From: Burkholderiales bacterium | GTDB taxonomy: Bacteria > Pseudomonadota > Gammaproteobacteria > Burkholderiales > Burkholderiaceae_C | Reading direction: 5' to 3' | NCBI GenBank assembly: GCA_028868855.1 | Contig: JAGWTR010000005.1 | Location: forward strand, 1-64,000 | DNA length: 64,000 nucleotides | Shown: positions 1 through 8,220 of the stretch, piece by piece | Layout: the number at the start of each line of letters is the position of its first letter | How positions within the stretch are numbered: position 1 is the first letter of the stretch | Program-made: the position numbers and the translations under genes | Notes under the pieces: model-generated | Seen by the model: the letters and a program-made list of their open reading frames with translations, nothing else | Databases searched by the model: none | Told to the model about the DNA's origin: nothing

Positions 1-257
1 CGTGGAAATGAAGTATCGTTCTTCTTGGGTGAGTTGGTGATATCCCATGTGGCAACCCCTGTCTGGCCGGAGAGAGGAAGCCGCAGTATCCCAGCTCCCC
101 AACTTCTAAAACAGGTGTTGCACTTCGGATGTGAATCCGCGGTCTCCAACTTGGTCCTTCGACAGACGCACTCCACATGGCAGCGCCACTTTTCACGATA
201 CATTCCAGGCAAACGGGTAGCAACGTGGCAGCCCATATATATCCAAGGCTGCCGACC
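1..257. other. Non-coding stretch upstream of the pilin gene
   Basis: I see no convincing gene here. Short open frames exist, but their codon use and composition do not resemble a protein. The last 15 bases carry an AAGG-like ribosome binding site for the pilin ATG at 258. I could not identify a convincing sigma-54 promoter of the type usual for pilin genes. Confidence 0.5.
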
Positions 258-752
258 ATGAATACACGACCAGCCGGCTTCACTCTGATCGAATTGATGG
301 TGGTCATCGCCATCATGGCTATCCTTGCCTTGATCGCCATGCCCAGCTACCAGGGCAAGATCATCAGGGACCAAATCGCCGAAGGCGTGACCCTGGCAAA
401 CATTGCCAAGCCACCGATAGCTGCGTCATGGGGCTTGACCAAGCAACTTCCTGCGGACAACGCCGCCGCAGCGTTACCCAGCGCCGACAAGATTGTCAGC
501 GATCGCGTCAGCAACGTGACCGTGCAGGATGGCGCCATCCACATCACCTTTGGCAACCAGGTCAATGGGGCCATCAAAGGCAAAGTCCTGACGCTGAGGC
601 CTGCAGTGATCGAAGACGCCCAGATCGTGCCTGTGACCTGGGTATGCGGTCACGCCAACGCCCCGGACAAAATGACCCTCAAGGGCGTCGACAAAACAGA
701 TATCCCTCCGGCTTATTTGCCCATCAACTGCCGGGCCAAAACGGCACCTTGA
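258..752 (+). CDS. Type IV pilin (PilA-like prepilin)
   Basis: This 164-residue prepilin should be cut and methylated by PilD and built into a type IV pilus. The leader is short and ends RPAG, followed by FTLIELMVVIAIMAIL: cleavage after G7, Phe as mature residue 1 and Glu at mature residue 5, then the hydrophobic helix that packs in the pilus core. Near the C-terminus two cysteines (in VTWVCGHA and PINCR) are placed for the disulfide loop of PF00114 pilins, and the size fits a major pilin. I chose the ATG at 258 because it puts the leader at the usual length; an upstream in-frame ATG at 177 would add 27 residues. No other pilus assembly gene is adjacent, although pilZ lies about 4 kb away. 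It could be a minor rather than a major pilin. Confidence 0.85.
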   Translation: MNTRPAGFTLIELMVVIAIMAILALIAMPSYQGKIIRDQIAEGVTLANIAKPPIAASWGLTKQLPADNAAAALPSADKIVSDRVSNVTVQDGAIHITFGNQVNGAIKGKVLTLRPAVIEDAQIVPVTWVCGHANAPDKMTLKGVDKTDIPPAYLPINCRAKTAP

Positions 753-780
753 TCATGCTTTAGTCGCTTATCCTTGCGGC

Positions 781-1821
781 ATGCAACTGTTGAACTTGAA
801 CTCCGGCCTCTCGCATTCTTTGTGCTTGGCCGCCCTGCTCCTGACCGGCTCCCACTCAGCTTGGGCTGGCAAAACACTGGATGCCATCCGTCAACGCGGC
901 AACGTGCAGTGCGGAGTCAGCACCGGCGTCGCCGGATTTTCGGCGCCGGACAGCAAGGGCCAGTGGACGGGCCTTGACGTGGATGTGTGTCGGGCTATCG
1001 CGGCAGCCGTTCTGGGCGATGGCAACAAGGTCAAGTTCGTGCCGCTCAATGCACAACAGCGCTTTGCCTCTTTGCAATCTGGCCAGGTTGACGTCCTGTC
1101 GCGCAACACCTCGTGGACCCTCACGCGGGACGCCTCCCTCGGCTTCAACTTCGCCGCCGTCACCTACTACGACGGTCAAGGCTTCCTGATCGCCAAGAAG
1201 CTCAAGATCACCAGCGCCAAGCAGTTGCGCAATGCCCAGGTGTGCGTTCAAGCGGGCACCACCACCGAGAAAAACCTGTCGGATTTTTCTCGCGCGCACG
1301 GGGTGCCGCTCAAGCCCGTGGTGTTTGACACTTTCGAGGCTGCCTTCAAGGCTTTCTTTGCAGGACGTTGCCAGGCCTACACCACCGACGCATCGGGCCT
1401 GGCCAGCGTTCGCAACAAGGAAGCACCCAAGCCCGATGACTACCTGATCCTGCCGGAGTTGATCTCGAAAGAACCTTTGGGGCCTTTGGTCCGGCGAGGC
1501 GACGACGACTGGTTTGCCATCGTCAAATGGTCTGTGTTTGCCATGCTGGAAGCTGAAGAATTGGGGTTGACGCAGGCCAACATCGACGGGCAGCGCAACA
1601 GCAACGACCCGGCCATTCAACGCTTTGTAGGCACTGGCGAAGACATGGGCAAGCTACTGGGCCTGAACAAGGCCTGGTCTTACAGCATCGTCAAGGCGGT
1701 GGGCAACTATGGCGAGGTTTTCGAGCGCAACGTGGGCTCGGCATCACCTTTGAAGCTGCCGCGGGGCGCCAATCGCTTGTGGAATCAAGGCGGTCTGATG
1801 TACGCCCCGCCCATCCGTTGA
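781..1821 (+). CDS. aapJ: Amino-acid ABC transporter substrate-binding protein (AapJ-like)
   Basis: This is a periplasmic solute receptor of the SBP_bac_3 family, 346 residues. A signal peptide covers about residues 1-29, with cleavage predicted after SHSAWA. The mature protein begins KTLDAIRQRGNVQCGVSTG, and the following GLDVDVCRAIAAAV and QSGQVDVLSRNTSWTLTRD segments are typical of AapJ/BztA general L-amino-acid receptors, which are longer than ordinary polar amino-acid receptors. Two permease genes follow on the same strand: the first starts 19 bases downstream, the second overlaps the first. The family binds a broad range of L-amino acids, but the specificity here is inferred. No ATPase gene follows. 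Confidence 0.88.
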   Translation: MQLLNLNSGLSHSLCLAALLLTGSHSAWAGKTLDAIRQRGNVQCGVSTGVAGFSAPDSKGQWTGLDVDVCRAIAAAVLGDGNKVKFVPLNAQQRFASLQSGQVDVLSRNTSWTLTRDASLGFNFAAVTYYDGQGFLIAKKLKITSAKQLRNAQVCVQAGTTTEKNLSDFSRAHGVPLKPVVFDTFEAAFKAFFAGRCQAYTTDASGLASVRNKEAPKPDDYLILPELISKEPLGPLVRRGDDDWFAIVKWSVFAMLEAEELGLTQANIDGQRNSNDPAIQRFVGTGEDMGKLLGLNKAWSYSIVKAVGNYGEVFERNVGSASPLKLPRGANRLWNQGGLMYAPPIR

Positions 1822-1840
1822 CCACGCTTGGGGCCGCTTG

Positions 1841-2695
1841 ATGTTTGAATTCCTGGCGCAACCGGCGGGTTTTGACATTGGTGAAACCGGCCTGCTGGTG
1901 TTCGATGCCACGCAACCCTTGTGGCGTGCCCTGCTGGTCGGCTTAGGCAACACGCTGCGGGTGTCCGTGCCCGCCTTGTTGCTGGCCACGGCGCTGGGCA
2001 CCTTGATCGCGTTGGGGCGTCGATCCAAGGTGCCGGCCTTGCAGACGTTCGGTGCCCTCTACATCGACACCGTGCGCAATGTACCCTTGCTGGTGCAGTT
2101 GATGATGTGGTACTTCGTGTTGGTCGACTGGTTGCCCGACTCCAGCGCGGCTTGGCATCTGGCCAACGGCGTGCTGCTCAGCAAGGGCGGCTTGAGTTTT
2201 CCCTGGCCGGCGCATGGCGCCGACGGCTGGCTGTGGAGCGTGCCTGCGCAAGACGGCTTCAACGTTAGCGGTGGCGCGGCCGTGACGCCCGAATACCTGG
2301 CCGTGTTCATGGCCTTGAGCATTTACACCGCAGCCTTTGTGGCCGAAGTCGTGCGCGCCGGCCTGGAGTCGGTGCCAAAATCGTTGGGGGAGGTCGCGCA
2401 GACGCTGGGCGCTCGACCCCATCAGGTGGTGCTGCAAGTGGTGCTGCCGCAGGCCCTGCGCACCATGGTGCCGGCCCTGACCAATCAGTACCTGAATCTC
2501 GTCAAGAACTCGTCCTTGGCGGTGGCCGTGGGCTATCCGGACCTGGTCTCTGTGGGCAACACGGCCTTGAATCAGACGGGGCGCGCCCTTGAGTGCATCG
2601 TGGTGATGATGTCGGTGTACCTGCTGCTATCGCTGCTGACGGCGGGGTTGATGAACTGGTTCAACGCGCGACATGCGCTCAAGGGCGGCACCTGA
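1841..2695 (+). CDS. aapQ: Amino-acid ABC transporter permease (AapQ-like)
   Basis: Inner-membrane permease of the HisM/GlnP class, 284 residues, one half of the importer channel with the next gene. An N-terminal membrane region (LGNTLRVSVPALLLATALGTLIAL) and a long periplasmic insertion precede the conserved EAA-type loop, seen around EVAQTLGARPHQVVLQVVLPQALRTMVPAL. That loop docks the ATPase. The insertion is typical of the AapQ/BztB subfamily. I took the ATG at 1841 rather than the TTG one codon earlier. The stop overlaps the start of the second permease gene (TGATG), which implies translational coupling. Confidence 0.88.
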   Translation: MFEFLAQPAGFDIGETGLLVFDATQPLWRALLVGLGNTLRVSVPALLLATALGTLIALGRRSKVPALQTFGALYIDTVRNVPLLVQLMMWYFVLVDWLPDSSAAWHLANGVLLSKGGLSFPWPAHGADGWLWSVPAQDGFNVSGGAAVTPEYLAVFMALSIYTAAFVAEVVRAGLESVPKSLGEVAQTLGARPHQVVLQVVLPQALRTMVPALTNQYLNLVKNSSLAVAVGYPDLVSVGNTALNQTGRALECIVVMMSVYLLLSLLTAGLMNWFNARHALKGGT

Positions 2696-3729
2696 TGCGC
2701 TCGCTCGTTCCTGCCCGGCTGGCGTCGTTGCTGTTCTGGCTGGTGCTGCTGTGGGCGGCCTGCCTGGTGGTGGACTGGGCCGTGATCAAGGCTGTTTTTC
2801 GCCCGGATGAACTGGCGTGCCGCGCACTGGAGCGCTCTGGCGCGTGCTGGGGCGTGATCGCTGAAAAAATCCGCCCCTTGCTGTTTGGCCGCTACCCCTA
2901 TGAACATCAATGGCGACCCTTGCTGGCCTTGCTTGTGATGCTGGGCGCTGCCGCAGCGCTGCTGTGGCGCCCCTGGACCTTGACGATGCGGCGTGTGGCC
3001 TGGGCGGGCGCAGGCCTGTCGCTGTTGGTGGGATGGCTGCTGCATGGAGATGTGGTGGGCTTCTTGCCAACAGTGTCGTCCGATCAATGGGGCGGCCTGC
3101 CTTTGACGCTGCTGCTGGCGTGGTCCACGATGTTGTTGTCGCTGCCGCTGGGCATCGCACTGGCCTTGGGCCGTCGATCGCATTGGCGCCTGGTGCGCAT
3201 GGCGTGCGCAAGCTTCATCGAAGTGAGCCGTGGTGTGCCACTGGTGATGGTCTTGTTCATGGCAGCGTTCATGTTGCCCGCCATCATCCCGGCGCAATAT
3301 GACCTCAGCCTGTTGTGGCGCGTGATGGCCGCGCTGACGCTATTCTCATCGGCCTATCTGGCCGAGATCGTGCGCGGTGGTTTGCAAACGGTGGGTCCCG
3401 AGCAATTTGACGCGGCCACAGTGCTGGGTTTGTCCGCATGGCAAACGCAGCATCTGGTGGTGCTGCCACAGGCCTTGCGCGCCGTGCTCCCGGCCTTGGT
3501 GAGCCATGCCATTGGACTGCTCAAGGACACGTCACTGGTGATGGTTGTCAGCTTGCACGAACTGACTGGCGCACTCTCACTCAGCCTTGGAGGCGATCCG
3601 CTGTGGCGCCCGTATTACTTCGAAGGCTACCTCTTCATCGGCCTGGTCTACGCCGTCATGTGCCTGGGCTTGTCGCGCGCAGGACGTCGCATGGAACAGC
3701 GCTGGCTGGCGGTCGGCGGCGAGCAATAG
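2695..3729 (+). CDS. aapM: Amino-acid ABC transporter permease (AapM-like)
   Basis: Second permease of the importer, 344 residues, starting MRSLVPARLASLLFWLVLLW. It has several membrane helices. The EAA loop is visible in the stretch VGPEQFDAATVLGLSAWQTQ, followed by VVLPQALRAVLPALVSHAIG. The start is the ATG that overlaps the aapQ stop; a longer open frame reaching back to 2593 only reads aapQ in the wrong frame. Characterised aap/bzt operons place the ATPase (AapP) immediately after this gene. Here the next coding sequence is a small unrelated gene on the opposite strand, so the ATPase must be supplied from elsewhere or the operon is reduced. Confidence 0.87.
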   Translation: MRSLVPARLASLLFWLVLLWAACLVVDWAVIKAVFRPDELACRALERSGACWGVIAEKIRPLLFGRYPYEHQWRPLLALLVMLGAAAALLWRPWTLTMRRVAWAGAGLSLLVGWLLHGDVVGFLPTVSSDQWGGLPLTLLLAWSTMLLSLPLGIALALGRRSHWRLVRMACASFIEVSRGVPLVMVLFMAAFMLPAIIPAQYDLSLLWRVMAALTLFSSAYLAEIVRGGLQTVGPEQFDAATVLGLSAWQTQHLVVLPQALRAVLPALVSHAIGLLKDTSLVMVVSLHELTGALSLSLGGDPLWRPYYFEGYLFIGLVYAVMCLGLSRAGRRMEQRWLAVGGEQ

Positions 3730-3754
3730 GCGCTGGCCGGGTCAATCGGCCCGA

Positions 3755-3982
3755 TCAGTCAGCGGGGCCGTCAATCATGTCGGCTTCGATGTCCGGGGTG
3801 GCATCGATTTCCTGGTCAAAGGCATTGGCGTCGCCGACCAGCGGGATCAGGGGTTTGTCCAGCGGACGGCAAATGCGACTTTGCAAATGATTCAAGCGCT
3901 CGGAACGCTCCATCGCGGCAATGACCGCTTGCGGGTCCATCATCAGGGCGAAGGGGTTGGCGTAAAGACCTGTGTTTTGCAT
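3755..3982 (-). CDS. Small conserved-looking protein of unknown function
   Basis: A 75-residue acidic, soluble protein beginning MQNTGLYANPFALMMDPQAV and ending in an Asp/Glu-rich tail. It has no signal peptide, membrane helix or cysteine motif. The segment NPFALMMDPQAVIAAMERSERLNHLQSRICRPLDKP looks like a short amphipathic helix followed by a proline-rich turn. I think it is real: a GGAG ribosome binding site lies five bases before the ATG, codon use is normal, and it fills the space between convergent aapM and upstream tatD. I do not recognise a family with certainty and cannot assign a function. Confidence 0.65.
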   Translation of the reverse strand: MQNTGLYANPFALMMDPQAVIAAMERSERLNHLQSRICRPLDKPLIPLVGDANAFDQEIDATPDIEADMIDGPAD

Positions 3983-4070
3983 ACTGACTCCAGTGTGAAC
4001 AAGTGCCGTTTCAATGAGGTCACTGTAGGCTTCACGGTCAGTGGGTGATAGTCACCGCAATACCAAACCG

Positions 4071-4093
4071 CTTGTCAGAAATTGTCTGACAAG
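4071..4093. repeat. Perfect inverted repeat, 9-bp stem, between tatD and the small gene
   Basis: CTTGTCAGA and TCTGACAAG flank a 5-base AATTG loop in the intergenic space just past the tatD stop. On the transcribed (minus) strand it would form a stable hairpin. The hairpin is not followed by a U-run, so it is not a classical terminator. It could act as an mRNA 3' end stabiliser, an attenuator or a protein-binding site. A smaller hairpin (GGTGA, TCACC) lies at 4044-4056. Confidence 0.6.
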
Positions 4094-4108
4094 GGTTCGA
4101 CCCATGGC

Positions 4109-4906
4109 TCAACTCACAACTTGTGTAGTTGGCGGGATTGCAAACAATTGCTCGAAGTTCAGTGAGGTCACTCGCCCTATTTCCTCAGTGTTAACCCCTT
4201 TGAGCTCGGACACCTGCTGCGCCACAAGGGCCACATAAGCCGGCGAATTGGTTTTGCCGCGATGCGGTGCGGGCGCCAAATAGGGGCTGTCGGTTTCGAT
4301 CAGGCAACGGTCGAGCGGTACAAAGCGCGCCACGTCGCGCAGTTCGCCGGCATTCTTGAAAGTCAGGATGCCCGAGAACGAAATGTAGAAGCCCAGATCC
4401 AGGGCTGCGCGCGCCACCGCCATGCTTTCAGTGAAGCAATGAAAAACGCCACGTGACTTGTGCTGACCGGATTCGCGCAGGATGGAGAGGGTGTCATCAC
4501 TGGCCTGCCGAGTGTGGATGATCAAGGGCAGATCGGTGTCCAACCCAGCCTGGATGTGGGTGCGAAAGCGTTCGCGCTGCCAATGCATGTCGGCCACTGA
4601 GCGCTCGCCGAGACGGTAGTAATCCAGACCGGTCTCGCCAATGCCAACCACCCTGGGTAGGCGGGATCGCTCGACCAGATCGGCCAGCGTCGGCTCTTGC
4701 ACGCCCTCGTTGTCGGGGTGCACGCCCACGGTGGCCCAGAAGTTGTCAAAACGCATCGCGAGCGCGTGGACCTGCGGAAATTCTTCCAGCGTGGTGCTGA
4801 TGCACAAGGCCCGATCAACCCGGGCCTGTGCCATCTCGGCACGGACCTGGTCCATCTGTTCAGCGTATTGCGGGAAATTGAGGTGGCAGTGCGAATCAAC
4901 AAACAT
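4109..4906 (-). CDS. tatD: TatD family metal-dependent hydrolase (DNase)
   Basis: A 265-residue TIM-barrel metallohydrolase. The TatD family has 3'-5' exonuclease activity and is thought to act in DNA or protein quality control; the cellular substrate is unsettled. Visible metal ligands and signatures are the N-terminal HxH (SHCHLNF, His6/His8), GIGETGLDYY with Glu91, His131 in IIHTRQA, His156 in FHCFTE, and Asp206 in ETDSPYLAP. Length matches the family. It is the last gene but one of the leftward mltG-tmk-holB-pilZ-tatD group, an arrangement common in proteobacteria. The paralogues TatD, YcfH and YjjV cannot be separated from sequence alone, but the holB/tmk context matches YcfH. Confidence 0.93.
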   Translation of the reverse strand: MFVDSHCHLNFPQYAEQMDQVRAEMAQARVDRALCISTTLEEFPQVHALAMRFDNFWATVGVHPDNEGVQEPTLADLVERSRLPRVVGIGETGLDYYRLGERSVADMHWQRERFRTHIQAGLDTDLPLIIHTRQASDDTLSILRESGQHKSRGVFHCFTESMAVARAALDLGFYISFSGILTFKNAGELRDVARFVPLDRCLIETDSPYLAPAPHRGKTNSPAYVALVAQQVSELKGVNTEEIGRVTSLNFEQLFAIPPTTQVVS

Positions 4907-4945
4907 GAGGGCAACCGGAGGGCTCAGGGAACCCTCGATCTTGCC

Positions 4946-5392
4946 TCAAAGTGTTTGAGTCGGCTTATTGGAGGACAAAGAGGTGCCCAGGGACTGCTCG
5001 ATCTTGATGCGCAACAGACGGGTTTTTTCATCCGAGGGGAATCGGACACCCACGCCTTGAGTGCGACCACCCGAGGCATTGGCCGGCGTGATCCATGCAA
5101 TCTTGCCGGCCACCGGATAGCGTTGAGCGTCGTCGGGCAGGGACAGGAGCAGGTAGATGTCGTCACCCAGCTTGTAGTCACGGTTGGTGGGCACGAACAA
5201 GCCACCGTCGGTAAAGGCCGGAATGTAGGCGGCATACAGCGCCCCTTTTTCGCGGAACACCAACTGAATCACGCTGGGGCGTGCCACGCCTGCGGCGGGC
5301 ACCGCACCCGTGGCGGCACCGCTGGTTGAAGTTCGCCCAGGCCCTGTACCTGCAAAGGCTGAGGGCAAGGCCGTAGTCTGGAAATCGCTCAT
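4946..5392 (-). CDS. pilZ: PilZ domain protein
   Basis: A 148-residue protein with a PilZ fold covering about the last 110 residues. It begins VIQLVFREKGALYAAYIPAFTDGGLFVPT and continues through the LGDDIYLLLSLPDD and YPVAGKIAWITP strands. The N-terminal 35 residues are low-complexity and Ala/Gly/Thr-rich. This matches the type IV pilus protein PilZ, which sits behind holB in many proteobacteria, supports pilus biogenesis through PilB/FimX contacts, and does not itself bind c-di-GMP. The RxxxR and (D/N)xSxxG motifs of c-di-GMP-binding PilZ domains are not evident. The start MSDFQTT at 5392 was preferred to 5467 because the 25 extra residues look like untranslated leader. Confidence 0.85.
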   Translation of the reverse strand: MSDFQTTALPSAFAGTGPGRTSTSGAATGAVPAAGVARPSVIQLVFREKGALYAAYIPAFTDGGLFVPTNRDYKLGDDIYLLLSLPDDAQRYPVAGKIAWITPANASGGRTQGVGVRFPSDEKTRLLRIKIEQSLGTSLSSNKPTQTL

Positions 5393-5488
5393 CGTGGTCA
5401 AAGTGTAGCGTCGTCGTAAAACGGCAAGCGTGAATTTACCCGCAGGATTGCCGCTCTTTTCCGGCACGATCCTCTAAATCTGCACAGC

Positions 5489-6523
5489 TCAGCGTGGTCG
5501 CAACACGGTGCGGGCTTGCAACAGCAGGGATTCCACCTTCAGGCCCAGGTTCCAGGGATGTTCTGCTTGACGACTCACTTTGCGCAACTCGGCCGCCCAG
5601 GCAGTTAGGCGATTCAGGTCGGCACTGTCGGGCAAACTGGCTGGCGGGAAATATCGCGGCGCGGCACCCGTGGCCAGGCAGGCCAGGTCGTGACACAGCT
5701 TTTGCAAGGTCTCGACCACCAGCGGCAAGGGCCACCCGGTCATGGCCCCCACCTGCCCTTGTGACACATCATGCGGGATCTGTGGCCAGCGGGTGGCATC
5801 CAGGCCCAGGGAGTGCCGATCGCGCGCCGTCAGGGGCTGTCCACCGGCCGCTTGCAGCAGCACGCTGGCATCGGCTTCGCTCAGCCCGGTGATCTGATCG
5901 CGCAACCAGCTTGTGGCGGCCGCGGCGGCCGGCATGGGCAGGCGCCAAGCTTGGCAGCGGCTACGCACCGTGGGCAAGAGTTCATCCATCGACGCCGCAC
6001 TGATTACAAAGCGGACCATGCCCGGGGGCTCTTCCAGCGTTTTGAGCAAGGTGTTGCTCGCCACCATGTTCATGCGCTCGGCCGGGTGCACGACCACCAC
6101 CTTGGCACGTCCCCGTGATGCTGTGTTCTGTGAAAACTGCACCACAGCGCGGACGGCCTCGACCTTGATTTCCTGACTGGGTTTGCGGGTCTTGCTCGAT
6201 TTTTCAGAGCCCCCCTCACCTTGGTCGTCACCCGAGGCGCTCCAACCCAAGGAGGCCTGAAGGGCTTCGGGCAAAACGACGATCAAATCCGGGTGAGATC
6301 GGGCTGAAATCAGGTGGCAGCTGCCACACACGCCACAGGCGGGTCGCAGCGTTGCGCCGGCGACTTGGGCCTCGCACAGCCAAGACTGAGCCAAAGCCAT
6401 CGAAAATTCAAACTGCCCGACGCCTTGAGGGCCGTGCACCAGCGTGGCATGGCCCTGCGCCTGGGCCAGTGCGTCGAGCAAAGGCTGCTGCAGCCAGGGC
6501 AATTGCATCACGTCATCACTCAC
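5489..6523 (-). CDS. holB: DNA polymerase III subunit delta-prime
   Basis: Clamp-loader subunit, 344 residues, helping load the beta clamp at replication forks. It has an AAA+ fold with a degenerate Walker A ([11 protein letters not shown], no GKT), as expected for delta-prime, which does not hydrolyse ATP. A four-cysteine zinc module is present (Cys50, Cys63, Cys66, Cys69). The segment [21 protein letters not shown] and the sensor-like motif LPTVRSRCQ are diagnostic. I chose a GTG start at 6523 because it overlaps the tmk stop as GTGA, repeating the coupling seen between mltG and tmk; an ATG lies five codons later. The residues after about 210 form the weakly conserved collar domain. Confidence 0.92.
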   Translation of the reverse strand: MSDDVMQLPWLQQPLLDALAQAQGHATLVHGPQGVGQFEFSMALAQSWLCEAQVAGATLRPACGVCGSCHLISARSHPDLIVVLPEALQASLGWSASGDDQGEGGSEKSSKTRKPSQEIKVEAVRAVVQFSQNTASRGRAKVVVVHPAERMNMVASNTLLKTLEEPPGMVRFVISAASMDELLPTVRSRCQAWRLPMPAAAAATSWLRDQITGLSEADASVLLQAAGGQPLTARDRHSLGLDATRWPQIPHDVSQGQVGAMTGWPLPLVVETLQKLCHDLACLATGAAPRYFPPASLPDSADLNRLTAWAAELRKVSRQAEHPWNLGLKVESLLLQARTVLRPR

Positions 6524-7161
6524 AGCCAGCCCCTGAGGTGCAGGGCTGCGTTGACCTGTCGCGCCACCTCGGCGGGGGTGCAACTGGCGTCGATCATCGC
6601 AAAGCGCTGAGGTTGGGCCTGCCTTCTGGCCTGATACCCAGCACGGACGCGTTCAAAAAAAGCCGTGTCCTGCGCCTCGAACCGATCCGGATGGCGCGCG
6701 CTGGACAGGCGCACGGCCGCCACTTCGGGCGGCAGGTCAAATAGGAATGTCAGGTCGGGCTGGCGCTGGCCTTGCACCCAGGTTTCCAGGGTTTCGAGCA
6801 CGCCCAGGTCAAATCCACGACCACCCCCCTGATAAGCAAATGTGGCATCGGTGAAGCGATCCGACAGCACCCAGGCACCGCGCGCCAAGGCCGGCTCGAT
6901 CACTTGGACCACGTGGTCGCGACGAGCGGCAAACACCAACAGGGACTCGGTCAGGGCGTCCATGGGATCGTGCAAGATGCACTGGCGTAGCTTTTCGGCC
7001 AGGGGCGTGCCTCCGGGTTCGCGGGTGCGAAGAACCTCCCGAGCGCCTTGCCGCAACTGGGCCTCCATCGCATCAAGGTGGCTGGTCTTGCCGGCACCGT
7101 CGATGCCTTCAAAGGTGATGAACCGCCCCGGGGCGGTGTTCGACGGCTGGCTCATGGTCAC
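6520..7161 (-). CDS. tmk: Thymidylate kinase
   Basis: A 213-residue dTMP kinase that makes dTDP for DNA synthesis. The P-loop is [11 protein letters not shown] (about residues 17-27), the nucleotide-binding DR motif lies in [19 protein letters not shown], and the LID region reads [10 protein letters not shown]. The GTG at 7161 overlaps the mltG stop as GTGA and is taken as the start; an ATG two codons later (7155) would make a nearly identical protein. It is translationally coupled at both ends, to mltG before and holB after. Confidence 0.95.
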   Translation of the reverse strand: MTMSQPSNTAPGRFITFEGIDGAGKTSHLDAMEAQLRQGAREVLRTREPGGTPLAEKLRQCILHDPMDALTESLLVFAARRDHVVQVIEPALARGAWVLSDRFTDATFAYQGGGRGFDLGVLETLETWVQGQRQPDLTFLFDLPPEVAAVRLSSARHPDRFEAQDTAFFERVRAGYQARRQAQPQRFAMIDASCTPAEVARQVNAALHLRGWL

Positions 7162-8183
7162 TTGCCTTGGTTTTTTTGATACTGATTGACCGCGCGATTA
7201 TGCTCAGTCAGCGTGCGGCTAAATGCACTGCTGCCATCGCCGCGTGCCACGAAATACAAAGCCTGTGTGTCGGCAGGACGCGCCGCCGCCATCAAGGCCG
7301 CCTTGCCTGGCATGGCAATGGGCGACGGTGGCAGACCCGCGCGAGTGTAGGTGTTGTAAGGAGTGTCCGTCTGCAAATGGCTGCGCCGCAGATTGCCATC
7401 AAACTGATCGCCCAGGCCGTAGATGACGGTGGGGTCGGTTTGCAAGGGCATGCCAATGCGCAGTCGGTTGCTGAACACGCCGGCAATCATCGCGCGATCG
7501 GCTTCGCGGCCGGTTTCCTTTTCCACGATGGAGGCCAGGGTCAGCAGGTCGGTCGGAGATTTCAATGGGCTGCTCGATGCACGCTGCAACCAGACCTCGT
7601 TCAGATGGCGCTGCATGGCCCGATGCGCCCGTTTCAGCACGGCCAGGTCGGTGCTGCCCTTGGCATATGAATAGGTGTCCGGGAAGAATTGCCCCTCAGG
7701 CGACAAGCCGGGGTCCCCCAGTTCGGCCATGATCTGCGCATCGCTCAGGGCCGCAATGCCGGGTCGCAAGCCGTCGGCCTGGGCCAGTTCAACCCTAAAG
7801 CGCTTGAAGGTCCAGCCTTCAATCAGGCGCACCACGGATAAACGCTCGTCCCCGCGCACCATCATGCTCAGCAGACTGCGCGGCGTACTGCCCGAGTCCA
7901 GCACATAACTACCCGCCCGGATCAGGCGGGACTGGCCGGACCAGCGAAACCACTCATACAGCATCCACGGCGACGCATCGACCCCCGCAGTGACCCAGGC
8001 GTGCGCAATTTCGCGGGGCGTCTCGCCCGCTTCTACGGACAACTCGACCTCGGTAGCGCGCAAGTTCAGCGGCTGATTGATCCACCACGCGATGGCCGCC
8101 CCCAAAGCGATGAAGGCGACCAAAAGCAGGCCGAGCAGGCCATGACTGGCGCGACCATGGTGTTGCAAAAACCGAGGAATCAT
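7158..8183 (-). CDS. mltG: Endolytic murein transglycosylase MltG (YceG family)
   Basis: An inner-membrane-anchored lytic transglycosylase that cuts nascent glycan strands and helps set their length. A single N-terminal membrane helix ([22 protein letters not shown]) precedes a periplasmic YceG domain. The catalytic glutamate lies in [11 protein letters not shown] (about residue 221 from the chosen start), followed by [21 protein letters not shown]. The start [10 protein letters not shown] at 8183 has a GGATAGG-like ribosome binding site. The longer ATG at 8213 would overlap the divergent ygfZ leader. It is the first gene of the leftward tmk-holB-pilZ-tatD operon. Confidence 0.92.
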   Translation of the reverse strand: MIPRFLQHHGRASHGLLGLLLVAFIALGAAIAWWINQPLNLRATEVELSVEAGETPREIAHAWVTAGVDASPWMLYEWFRWSGQSRLIRAGSYVLDSGSTPRSLLSMMVRGDERLSVVRLIEGWTFKRFRVELAQADGLRPGIAALSDAQIMAELGDPGLSPEGQFFPDTYSYAKGSTDLAVLKRAHRAMQRHLNEVWLQRASSSPLKSPTDLLTLASIVEKETGREADRAMIAGVFSNRLRIGMPLQTDPTVIYGLGDQFDGNLRRSHLQTDTPYNTYTRAGLPPSPIAMPGKAALMAAARPADTQALYFVARGDGSSAFSRTLTEHNRAVNQYQKNQGK

Positions 8184-8220
8184 CCGTGTGCCTATCCAGG
8201 AATTGACGACCATGATGATA

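Noticed and set aside
220-233. GG-N10-GC pattern before the pilin gene, possible sigma-54 promoter
   Set aside because: The flanking bases do not match TGGCAC and TTGC, and the transcript would start almost at the ribosome binding site.
856-1620. 254-codon antisense frame within the binding-protein gene
   Set aside because: The plus-strand gene has a signal peptide and clear family motifs; the antisense product has none.
2593-2694. Longer N-terminus for the second permease
   Set aside because: The extension is aapQ read in another frame. The ATG at 2695 overlaps the aapQ stop and begins a proper membrane helix.
4093-4103. GGGTTCGACCC, resembling a tRNA T-arm
   Set aside because: The stem is only three pairs and there is no acceptor, D or anticodon arm around it.
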